Below are positions 43,799 through 53,900 of a stretch of 64,000 bases of DNA, piece after piece (position 1 is the first letter of the stretch; each line of letters opens with the position of its first letter). The position numbers were made by a program, and so were the translations under genes. The stretch is from Eretmocerus hayati (taxonomy: Eukaryota > Arthropoda > Insecta > Hymenoptera > Aphelinidae): positions 75,692,748 through 75,756,747 of the forward strand of contig CM056742.1 in assembly GCA_029851415.1 (NCBI GenBank), read 5' to 3'. A model generated the notes under the pieces. That model worked only from the letters and a program-made list of their open reading frames with translations. It had not been told where the DNA came from and made no database searches.

Positions 43799-44125
43799 CA
43801 AGGAGAGGCCAAGGAGTGCGGGTCACGGATTCGGCTGAAACTCTGGGAATAGTCTCCTTTTGGCACCAAAAGATGATACCCAAAACCGCAGAGTCTAACG
43901 CTCAAGCGTTTCCGAGCTACAGGCCCCAACCCATGCATTACAGTATAGCTATATGTGGGAAAATGGTATATATAGATGTACTGTAATGCATGGGTTGGGT
44001 CCTGTAGCTCGGAAACGCTTGAGCGTTAGACACTGCGGTTTTGGGTATCATCTTTTGGTGCTAAAAGGAGAATATTCCCAGAGTTTCAGCCGAATCCGCG
44101 ACCCGCACTCCCTGGCCTCTCCTTG
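43799..44125. mobile_element. Palindromic MITE, CAAGGAG termini, TTA duplication
   Basis: 327 bp with arms of about 155 bp mirrored from CAAGGAGAGGCCAAGGAGTG inward, and TTA at 43796-43798 and 44126-44128. The uninterrupted target CTTCTTAGCTTGTTGG survives, inverted, near 42710-42726. Shares central words and terminus with the element at 45838-46168. TTA duplication would suit PIF/Harbinger, but the class is not certain. Confidence 0.8.
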
Positions 44126-44482
44126 TTAGCTTGTTGGCCCCATTCGGGGCTTATGATAGTTTGGCGATACTCCAAGATTAGCATACGAATCCCCGCATTG
44201 ATCAGCAGATGATTCTACTATCAATTCAACCGAGGCTCGCTATAATATCGCGTGAGAGCAAGGTCACGTAAAAACCGTATCAACGTCGGCCGAGCTGTCA
44301 GTCGAAGCTGCACAGATAGCAGCAGACGACTCCCTCTCCCGCGCGCACGCGCCCGGCTCGGACTCGAAGGATAAGTAGAGACGCATGGTGGCGAAAAAGT
44401 GAAGCTTTTGTCACCTCAATGGCGGACCCTCCCCCACCACGAGAGTTGTAAGACCTGTGTATACGACCGTGGTTTTCACAGA

Positions 44483-44720
44483 AGTTATTTTTTCTATATC
44501 GACTATCGACTGAATAAGCTAGTACATTTCAATCTGACACATGCGTGTTCCCTATTCGACCTAGGTGAATAATGACCCCTTAGCGAAGTGCCTAGCATTG
44601 ACTCTGATATGCAGATATATGCTTTTCAAATTCTGATCTCACGTGAGATCTCACGTTGTATCATGGTCCAATCTCACGTGAAATGTTCTTACCGAGTGAA
44701 ACTTATGTCTCTGTACACTA
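44483..44720. other. AT-rich spacer
   Basis: Contains inverted TCTCACGTGAGATCTCACG words at about 44637-44680. No gene. Confidence 0.4.
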
Positions 44721-45253
44721 GGGTGTCTGTTATTTCCCAAGTCGAACGCAAACCTAAGCACGCCCCCTACATCATCGTTTTATCACCAAAAAACGATATA
44801 CCAACCGCAACCGGTGTCGAGTTCGTTTTTTAAACCGTGCCTCTAGAGTCACGGACTCTTCTCTGTGGATCGTTCGGCATAGCTCATTTGCAGCGTTCAA
44901 ACTCTCGTGGCTACCGGCCACGAGCACCTCAATACGAACCGAAATTTCTTCTGACGTACAGTTTCAATGTGAAATCGTCCGCCAAAATCGAATTCATTGT
45001 TAGTTTTCCAATAGGCAATTCTCCTATTACAGTCATCCCTCGTTAACACGAACACCTTTAACACGAATTCTCTCATTAACACGAACGAAATTCTTGTCCC
45101 GTTGAGAATGCACTGGCTCTTATGGACATTTTTTGAGTTAACACGAATTTTCGTTAACACGAATTTCGAACGATTTTCCGGTCCCGTCTGACTCAAGATC
45201 TTGGTTAATACGAATTCAAATTTGTAAACAGAGGAACAGCTCAGGACATCGCG

Positions 45254-45822
45254 ATGAGTAAGCGCAAGCACTCGTGTATGGATTTGAGCACCAAACTTGA
45301 GATACCTAAGAGCGAAATAGCTGATAGTTTTGCAATTCCAAGATCTACATTATCAACGATCATATCACAGAAAGATGAGATTCAGAACGCCGCAGCATCA
45401 GGAATTGAGTTGCCAAAAGTAAAACGCTTGCGTGGTGCGAAAAATGATGAATTGGAAGAGGAATTATTTGAATGGTTCTGCAAAGTGCGGGAAAAAACAT
45501 TCCAGTGACTGGCGGGTTAGTTCGAGAGAAGGCTTTAGAGATTGCGAAAGATTTAGGCATCGAAAATTTTAAAGCTTCGAGTGGTTGGCTGGAGAATTTT
45601 CAAAATCATGAACATATTTCATCCCAAGTTATCTGCGGTGAATTCCTAAAAGTGGACGAAAGAGACGCGAACAACTGGAGGGAAGATTTTTCAGAAACTA
45701 GGAAGAAATTTGCTCCTCGAGATACTCTCAATATCGATGAAGGTGGGATACATTACAATCTTCTCCCCAACAGTACACTCAATCTAAGAGGAAACAAGTG
45801 CCATGGTGGTGCCAAAATATAA
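45254..45822 (+). pseudogene. Truncated pogo/Tigger (CENP-B-like) transposase
   Basis: The start ATG at 45254 opens MSKRKHSCMDLSTKLEI, a CENP-B-type N-terminal helix-turn-helix beginning that seems to lack a few residues (LEIPKSEIADSFAIPRSTLS). The frame shifts near 45490 and continues to 45822 with a Tc5-type second helix-turn-helix ([20 protein letters not shown]) and the first catalytic Asp of the DDE domain in [14 protein letters not shown]. It stops soon after NKCHGG. The rest of the DDE domain is missing, so no active enzyme is made. Confidence 0.85.
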
Positions 45823-45837
45823 TAATAATAAAACTTA

Positions 45838-46168
45838 CAAGGAGAGTCCGGAATCTCCGGATCCTGAAATCTCACCAAAATTTTTTTACAGTTTCGTACC
45901 ACCTAGAGTATGAAGAACCCAAAGAAACTCTGTCAAATGGGCCTCCCGTTCAGAGCTACAACCCATGACATTAGCATTGCCCATATAGGCCCATGTTAAA
46001 AAGTGATATATATACAGATCTACTAGCAATGTTGTCGTTTCTGGCTGTAGCTCAGAACAGAAGGCCCATTTGACAGAGTTGCTTTAGATTCTTTATATTC
46101 TAGGTGGTACGAAACTGTGAAAAAATTTTGGTGAGATTGCAGGATCCAGAAACTCCGGACTCCCCTTG
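45838..46168. mobile_element. Palindromic MITE, CAAGGAG termini, TTA duplication (second copy)
   Basis: 331 bp flanked by TTA (45835-45837, 46169-46171). The termini are CAAGGAGAGTCCGGA and TCCGGACTCCCCTTG, and the arms mirror through GGATCCTG, CACCAAAATTTTTTTACAGT and CAAATGGGCCT. Central GAGCTACA, CCCATG and GATATATATA words are shared with 43799-44125, so both belong to one family. Confidence 0.8.
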
Positions 46169-46445
46169 TTAGATAGAAATTGTAGTTGTCCAAATTCAAT
46201 CAATACTACCTACAAAACAGCAGAAATATTCCGATGTGTTCTTTCAACGCCATCTATCGCATATTACCCTGTTAACACGAATTAATTCGTGTTAATCAGT
46301 TAACGCGGACTAATTCGTGTTAATCGGTTAACACGAATTAATTCGTGTTAAGAAGTGACTGGAGCGTTCTGGTTAACCCGAACTCCTTGATAACACGAAC
46401 AAAATTCCTGTCCCGTGAAATCCGTGTTAACGAGGGATGACTGTA

Positions 46446-47174
46446 GTTAGTTTTTTGACAATAGGCAAGGATTACAATAGGCAAGGATTAGAAAATTAAT
46501 GTTTTTCGATGAAAAAATGTTACTTTCTCCAGAAAAAATCTGAAATGACCGCTTGTTCCAACTTTTGGAGAGCCGTGAGCATATCAGAGAGCTCATTTCT
46601 CACGTGAAATTAAATGCTGAATCCGAATTCATTGTTAGTTTTAGCCTAGAAAACTCACTAGATTGACTAATTGATATTCTCCATCGAGGTAATTGTGTTT
46701 TCCCCGCAAAAAAAAATCAAAGAAGGGCTAGAACTGTCTCTCTGGGAGCCACGAGCGTCTCTGAAAAATTGTTTTCTTCGTAAAATTGTGTGTTGAATCC
46801 GAGTTTATTGTGAGTTTCAGCCTCGAGAACTCACCAGATTCACTAATCAATGTTTTCCATCGAGGAAATTGTGTTTTCCCCGCAAAAAGTCCCAAAGAAG
46901 GGCTAGAACTGTCTCTGTGAGAGCCACGAGCGTCTCAAAAAGACTATCTTCTGGGTAAAATTGTATGCTGGAGTCAAATTCATCGACAATATCACTCTCA
47001 GAAGCTTTCCAAACTGACTAATCAACTTATTCAATGACATTATGTTATATTCTCCACGGAAACTCTGGAATAACCGATAGCTCTGACCCTCGGAGAGCCG
47101 TAAGCATCTCAAAAAGCTCATTTCTCACGTGAAATTGTGTGCTGAATCCGAATTCATTGCCAGTTTCAGCCCGC
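46446..47174 (+). repeat. 175-bp subterminal satellite, left arm
   Basis: Units marked by GAGAGCCRYGAGCRTC at about 46570, 46746, 46920 and 47093 give a period of 173-176 bp. Each also has AATCCGAATTCATTGTTAG-like and GAAATTGTGTTTTCCCCGC-like parts. Units alternate between two subtypes. Confidence 0.85.
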
Positions 47175-49015
47175 GTAGGAATTTTTTGTTCATATGAAGT
47201 TTTTCTGAACTCGATGTTCTGAAAAAGTCCTTATGGAGAAAGAAAATGAGACTATCCCGCACTTGACGGAGAAACATTTTCTGAACTTGGAAGAACTTCT
47301 CCTGAACTTCCACAAAAGTTTGATGAAATTCATAAATAGTTCTGCCAACTCCATATTCGGGCTATTCTTTTGCCTCCCAGAACTGTCTCTTTTTGAAGTT
47401 TTATCCATGGGGGTCCACTCGTGGTATGCATAAGGCGCAAGGGAGGGAGAACAACTTTGATGACGACTCAGAATATGACTAGCTGGCCCCTAAATTTCCG
47501 ATCTTGATTAATTTCAACACGAGGAGATAAGCTTCGAATTGACAATGTGCCCACCAATGTCATTTCACTCGCGTATTGCTTGCTTTGATCGAGCCGAATT
47601 TGTATTTAATTTTTCAAAGAAAAGCTCTTCTACTCTTCGACGTCCAACTGGCTCATATTGCTTTCCTCCTAGTCGATCAATCTTGCGTAGCTGAAAATTC
47701 TCCTCAGCATCTTGCGAACAGAGCCAACCTGAAAACAGATAAGAAATATCTACAAAGAATCACAGCCGCATTTTTTAAAGAGATGATATTCCAATTTTCA
47801 CCGCGAAATAGATTAATCAGCTTTGTAAGGCTCGGAAGCGAAAAGATTTAGACAAATCATTTAGGTTATGAAAATTTCCTGTTGCTCTAAAATATTTCCA
47901 ACTCGAATTTGAGACGGATGATTCAACTCATCTGATGTCTGTTCTTCATCAAATGGATCTTTAGCTCGATCACGCGTCAATTTGGTGATTCAGAAATGCA
48001 TGCAAGAGTCTGATGAAGAATGTTGACTTGATCGGTTCCCTCTCTCTGCGTCTCTTTGTGTCCCAAAATCTGAGTGGCAGACAGGCACTAGAATCACCTC
48101 TCACAATGAGCTTCACATCGTCAACTCGATCAATAACAATGCACAAAAAAATGTATCAAGTCTGCACTTTTCATCAGATTCTCGCATGAATTTTTGAATC
48201 AGCAAATCGACACGTGGCCGAGCTAAGGATCCTATTGATGGCGAACAGACATCAGATAAGTTGAATTGTTCATTCTGAATTTGAGATAGAAACTTTTGAG
48301 AGCAACAGAAAATTTCCATAACCTGAATGATTTGTCTAAATCTTTTTGCTTCCGAGCCTTACAAAGCTGATGAATCTGTTTTGCGATGACGATTTGAACA
48401 TCATTATCTCTGAAAAAATGCGGCTGTGATTCTTTGTGGATATTTCTTATCTGTTTCCAGGTTGGCTCTGTTCGCAAGATGCTGGGGAGAATTTGCAGCT
48501 ACGCAAGATTGATCGACTTGGAGGAACGCAATATGAGACAGTCAGACACCCATGAGTAGAAGAGCTTTTTTGGAAGAATCAAATATAAATTCGGCTCGAG
48601 CAATGCAAGCAATACGCAAGCGAAATGACATCGGATACATTGTCGACTTGCTTATCTCCTCGTCTTAAAATCAATCAAGATCGGTAATTCAGAGGTGATT
48701 TAGTCATATTCTAAGTTGTCATTACAATTGTTCTCCCTCTCTTGCGCCTTATGCATGGCAGGGGCGGACCCCCATGGATTGGTATTTAGAAGGAGACAAT
48801 TTTGGAAGGCGAAAGAGAGCCCGGATATGAAGTTGGCAAAACAATCGATGAACTGTATCACACTTCTGTGGAAGTTCATAAGGAGTTTCTTCAAGTTCAG
48901 AAAATGTTCCATCTTCAAGTGCGGGACAGTCTCGTTTTTTTTGTTCATATAAATTTTTTCTGAACATCAAGTTCAGAAAAACTTCACATGAACAAAAAGA
49001 TTTTTACGCGGGAGC
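47175..49015. mobile_element. Foldback insertion, about 1.84 kb
   Basis: The ends CCGCGTAGGAATTTTTTG and its inverse (ending ACGCGGG) enclose arms of about 850 bp that mirror each other (GTTCAGAAAA, CTTATGAACTTCCACA-like, CAGCCGCATTTTTT, CGAAGCAAAAAGATTTAGAC-like words), with the centre near 48100. It splits a 175-bp satellite unit. Open frames in the arms are not supported as genes. Confidence 0.75.
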
Positions 49016-49620
49016 CTAGAGAACTCACTAGATTGACTAATCAATACCGGATCAGTTCTTCCACGTATACTTTTTCCAACAGTTGAGTTGAATGAAATTG
49101 AGGTCATGGGAACATTGGAAGCAAAATTGAATGGGCAGATCGAGGGAATTGTGTTTTCTCCGCAAGGAATCTCAAACCAAGGCTCGAACTGTCTCTCTGA
49201 AAGCCATGAGCATCTCAAAAAGATCGTTCTCCCCGTAAAATTGTGTGCTGGATCCGAATTTATTGTTAGTTTTAGCCTAGAAAACTCACCAGATTGACTA
49301 ATCAATGTTTTCCATCGAGGAAATTGTGTTTTCCCCGCAAAAAGTCTTGAAGAAGGACTAGAATTGTCTCTGTGAGAGCCACAAGCGTCTCAAAAAGACT
49401 ATCCTTTGGGTGAAATTGAATGCTGGAGTCAAATTTATTAACAATATCACTCTCAGAAGCCTTTCCAATTGTCTAATCAATTTTTCCAATGAGGTTATGT
49501 TGACCTTTCCACGGAAACTCTGAAATAACCGCTAGCTCTGACCCTCTGAATGCCGGAGTCATCACAAACTAGAATCCTTCATGTGGAATTGTCTCTTGGA
49601 TTCCATTTTGTCACTTATTT
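49016..49620 (+). repeat. 175-bp satellite units, continued
   Basis: Units with GAAAGCCATGAGCATCTC (49199) and GAGAGCCACAAGCGTCTC (49374) lie 175 bp apart. One unit carries an extra stretch of about 110 bp (about 49050-49140). Confidence 0.8.
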
Positions 49621-49669
49621 TGTCCCAAAGAAACTTGCCGGCTTATCTGATCGAGGTATCCAAGCGATA

Positions 49670-50454
49670 AAACAGAATTCCCCCTAACCAACATCTCGAA
49701 CATGTCCTCAATACCTTCGGATCCTGGAGCAACTTAGACGGACAAAAGGAGATATTTCTGTTTCGTGATAGTAGAACTTTGAGCTCCAAGCTGTCGCTAG
49801 ATGGAACAAGACGACTATTGAGAGTTTGTTTGTTCATTGTATTCATTTATGCCAAAGTTTGGTTTGAGGCACCAATGGCCATCAAAGCACCTACCAATGA
49901 CCTGACTCTCACAGAAGACCTGTAGAAATTCAAGAGGATCCTTCCTGATGTGGATGATCCAGCTCTGAGAGAAATCCGTAATCATCTCTGGTATCTCGTT
50001 CCCGAGACTAATGCCTTATCATTTTTGGACAGAAATGTGCCGATTCAAACGAAGATAAAGATGGTAGAAGCTCTACAGAATGATGTAGGAGTCGAACGTG
50101 AGAGTTCCAAGAAATTGATCGGCAATAATGAAAGTGATTTGGATCTTCTGAGTGGCAGGGACATGGATTCTTCTATCAATTCTTATTCCTTGCGGTTCTT
50201 CGAGCGTTTTGAGATCAAGACAGACTTTCAGAGTTGAGTGTTGAATCGTGGGAGAGTGACCCTGACTTTCTGGATAAATTAGGAGTAGTGCACCGATTAA
50301 GGGTTGTGAACGCTGAAGGGGCCGTCAAATTAACCGAAGAATATATCGACAGGACAAAAGATGAAGATCTGAAGCAAGCTCTGCTTCTAACCATTCTACA
50401 TCATAAGAGAGCTTATCGTGATGCAAAAAAGCGTACGGTTGTGGAAAGGAATGA
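49670..50454 (+). pseudogene. Broken gene of an uncharacterised invertebrate multi-copy family
   Basis: In frame with 49875 the sequence reads YAKVWFEAPMAIKAPTNDLT, an in-frame TAG (49923), then REIRNHLWYLVPETNALSFL and KIKMVEAL. A frameshift near 50235 leads to SDPDFLDKLGVVHRLRVVNA, EGAVKLTEEY and TKDEDLKQALLLTILHHKR. From memory, this order (WF-AP-APxNDL, HLWYLxxE--LxxFD, VVNDxAERxVKL) occurs in many predicted proteins of aphids, Hydra and other invertebrates that have no known function. Here the VVND-AER block has become VVNA-EGA. The BEL element interrupts the last codons; they resume at 56406 and end at TGA 56422-56424. The N-terminal half was not found. Confidence 0.55.
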
Positions 50455-50809
50455 TGTTTCTATAGTTTATAGCGGGTCAGGCCGATTAATAAGTGCACTC
50501 CGAATTATAATGAATCACCTTTATATTTATTTGAATAAACGCGTGTACAAGTGGCAGCGAGAGCCAGCGTGCTGCTCGCTGCCATGGCCAACGAGGTATT
50601 GATGAGAGAAGCGTGGAGCGGAAGTGAATCAAAGAGAGAGATAGGCTGTGACGCGTCAGCAGACGGTCACGCCGCGCAAATCATGACAGATTGAATGTAA
50701 ATTATACAATCCTATTAAAAAATAAAAATAGATTCAGATCTTCGACATTAGCTAATTAATTGCAATAAAATAGATTATGATTTTTCAGAAAATTCATCAA
50801 AATTCTAAA
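50455..50809 (-). repeat. BEL 3' LTR
   Basis: 355 bp, beginning TGTTTCTATAG on the plus strand and ending CAAAATTCTAAA. Matches 56045-56399 except AATGAATC/AATAAATC and ATTGCAAT/ATTGAAAT. Confidence 0.95.
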
Positions 50810-50826
50810 CATTCCGCCCACTTTCT
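50810..50826 (-). promoter_or_regulatory. BEL polypurine tract
   Basis: Element strand GAAAGTGGGCGGAATG lies directly before the 3' LTR. Confidence 0.65.
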
Positions 50827-50935
50827 TCATGAAGTGAAGAAGAAGAGAAAAAAAATCAAAATATGTACATATGGCCAAAAAATCAATCAATATAGGCATC
50901 AAAATTGCCTTTATCTTCTTCTGGAACATACTGGT

Positions 50936-53900
50936 TTAGACCTCAGTGTCACGACAGAGCTTTATTAGCTTTGTGACAGGTCTCTTGAATTTTGACGTTG
51001 AGGTCTTCACTGTAGCCACCCTGACGAGACCATCATCTCCAGGGTGTATCTCGATCACTCGGCCCAAGGGCCAGGTAGCAGGAGGTGTGTTTTCGGCTTT
51101 GATGATGACTAGGTCACCAAGTTGCAAATTTTGGACGACTGAGGTCCATTTGTTTCTGCGCTGTAGAGATTGCAAATACTCGCGTGACCATCTCTTCCAA
51201 AATTGCTGCTGCATTTGCTGTACGAGCAACCATCTCTCGCCAGCTGGAATTTTGTCTTCAGAGACATCTTTTTCTGGTAGTATGAATGAGCCAGTCTGAA
51301 TCAGGAAGTGTGATGGACAGATAGGACTCGAATCCTGGACATCATCTGACATAGGCACAAGGGGCCTAGAGTTCAGAATGGCTTCGATTTGGTTGAGGAG
51401 TGTAGAGAGCTCCTCATAAGTAAGGGTATGATCACCGATCACCCTTCTCAAATGAAATTTCACAGACTTCACTGCCGCCTCCCAGATACCACCAAAATGC
51501 GGGGCACCAGGGGGGTTGAAGTGCCAGTTGGTCTGTAATTTTGAGAGATCGTCGGACACTTGAGAAGAAAAGGTACTAGACTTCTGAAACATGTCTCGTA
51601 ATTCAACTTCTGCACCTACAAGATTGGTGCCTTGGTCACAAAAAAGATCAGAGCAGTGACCACGCCTAGCACTGAATCTGCGAAATGCAGCGATGAATCC
51701 TTTCGACGTATAGTCGGAGACAACCTCTAGGTGAGTTGCTTTGGTAGACAGACATATGAATACCACAACATAACCCTTGCTTGATACTCGCCCTCGCCCT
51801 GGAGCTGGACGAACGGGAATAGGCCCTGCGTAATCCACACCAGATTTGAGGAAAGGACGAGCTGGCTGTACTCTGGGTCTGGGTAAGTGTGCCATTCTCT
51901 GGTACATAGTTGAGGCTCTGTACCGAATGCAGACTGCACAGTTGGAGATGACCTTTTTGACCATTTGCCTACCTTTGGGAATCCAGAACTCTCGACGAAG
52001 AGTTGCCAGAGTAATCTGAGTCCCGCCGTGAAGCGTAATGGCATGACATCTGCGCACAATCATCTCGGTGAAAGGGCTATCTGATGGAAGAATCATTGGG
52101 CATTTTTCATCAAATTCAAGCAATGAATGCTTTAGCCTGCCACCAACTCTCAAGATACCTTCAACTACTATTGGGCAATACTTGGAGAGAGGATGAGACT
52201 TAGATAACTCAACATCAGTGATCAAGGTGGCAATTTCGTGAGAGAAATGAGTTCTCTGTACAAAATACACCCAAGCTAGTTTGGCTCGTTCACGTTCTTG
52301 AGACGATATATAAGTCCCAAACTGTTGAACATTGGCCCAGTTCTGATGTTGAAATAGATCAGAAGTAGCATCAGGCTTGAATAAGTCAGGTTTGATTTTA
52401 GACAAAAATCGCAGCAAGTAGGCTGTGGTGTTAGTCAATCTAAGAAATGACGACACTTTATCGAGCAGCTCTGCGAAAGGGAAGATTTGTTTTGCAGTTA
52501 CGAGTGATTGTGGAAGTTCTGTGGCAAGGTCGAGACTGTACAAGCAGTTCGCAGGCTGATTTTCTGATTCCTGCGATCTTTCAATGGGCCTCGAAAGAGG
52601 CCAATCGCTAGAGGGAAGTGATAGCCAATCAGGACCTGTCCACCACAGTTTTGCCGACTGCATCTCGTCAGGGTTATTGCCACGACTAGCGAGATCTGCA
52701 GGGTTTTCCTGTGAGCGTACATGTTTCCATGAAGCTTGAGGTAGAAGGGTGTGAATGGCAGAACAGCGATTTGCCACAAAAGTTGGCCATCGAGAAGGAT
52801 GGTCTTTCAGCCAATACAATACATCCATGGCATCAGAGTACAGGTGTACTGAAATTTCGTGGATATTCAAAGACTTCAGAAGAGTTGAAGCTAATTGTGC
52901 AAGCAAAAGGGCGGCACAAAGCTCCAGTCGAGGAATAGACACTGTTTGGATCGGTGCAACTCGAGTCTTGGCTTGAAGGAGTGTTACCTTGATACCATCA
53001 TTTGAGGCAGCTCTGAGATAAACAACAGCACTGTATGCGTGCTTTGAGGCGTCACCAAAGCCGTGTAGTTCGTAAATCGTTGGATTTTGAGTATACCCTA
53101 TCCATCTGGGTATTTCAATAGCAGAAATGCAGTGCAGTTGTGAGTACCAACGCTGCCAAGTTTCAAGGTCGTGTGGTCTGAGTTCCTCATCCCATCCGTA
53201 CTTGCCAATCCATAACTTCTGCATGAAAATTTTAGCAGTGACGATCATGGGTGCTAGCCAACCCAAAGGATCATAGACGCTGGCAATTTTTGACAGAACT
53301 AGCCTCTTTGTCCATTTCTGAGTTGGTGCTATTTTTGCCTGATTGAATTTCAATAGATCAGAGTGAGGGAACCACTGCAATCCTAAGATGGAAAAGGCAG
53401 AGCTCTCCTCAAAATCATCAGGATAAGATTCAGATATTTCTAACTTCTTGTGAGAAGCGAGTAAGTCAGAGGGGAGATCAATCAAAAGATTGGGTTCATT
53501 TGATATCCATTTTCTAAGATTAAAGCCGCCCACTCTGCAGAGTTCTATGAGCTGAGTTTGCTTCGTTTCAGCTGACTCAAATGAATGGCCACCTGAAGCG
53601 ACGTCATCCATATAAGTTTCTCTTTCGAGGGCATCTGACCCGAGAGGGAAATTTTCTTGCTCATCGCGAGCTAGTTGTATGCGAACTCTATTTGCAAGGT
53701 AGGGGCTAGGTGTCATACCATATGTGATGGTATTCAAATGGAAGATAGAGACTGGAAGGTTGGATGATCTACGCCACAAAATTGATTGAAAGGCACGGTC
53801 ATCCTGATGAACCCAGACTTGACGAAACATCTTTTCAATGTCCGCTGTGAAAGCATAGCGATATTTTCGCCAATTGAGTAGAAAATTTGGCAACTCAGGA

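Larger units (their letters stand above)
41228..44482. mobile_element. Palindromic element with tRNA-like arms and two nested insertions
   Basis: The outer ends share CCACGGTCGTATACACAGGT and, further in, GAGCCGGGCGCGTGCGCGCG, GATATC/ATATCG-rich sequence, GCCCCGAAGG/GCCCCATTCG and a tRNA-like segment, all in inverse orientation. The left arm is 41228-42905, broken by an insertion at 41348-42470. The right arm is 43630-44482, broken by an insertion at 43799-44125. The loop is about 42906-43629. Each arm therefore provides the empty site for the insertion in the other. Confidence 0.8.
45030..46443 (+). mobile_element. pogo/Tigger-like deletion derivative
   Basis: The 20-bp terminus CAGTCATCCCTCGTTAACAC is inverted at the other end, and the target TA is duplicated (45028-45029, 46444-46445). 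Subterminal DNA on both sides holds many GTTAACACGAA words, probably transposase-binding repeats. The interior keeps the front half of a transposase gene and then a TTA-flanked MITE (45838-46168). Confidence 0.9.

Noticed and set aside
45254..45822. Domesticated CENP-B/Jerky-type host gene
   Set aside because: Frameshift, missing DDE C-terminal half, and intact transposon ends with TA duplication show a dead transposon copy.
47576..48970. Open frames of 60-90 codons in the 47-49 kb hairpin
   Set aside because: They mirror each other through the palindrome and have no domains or start context.
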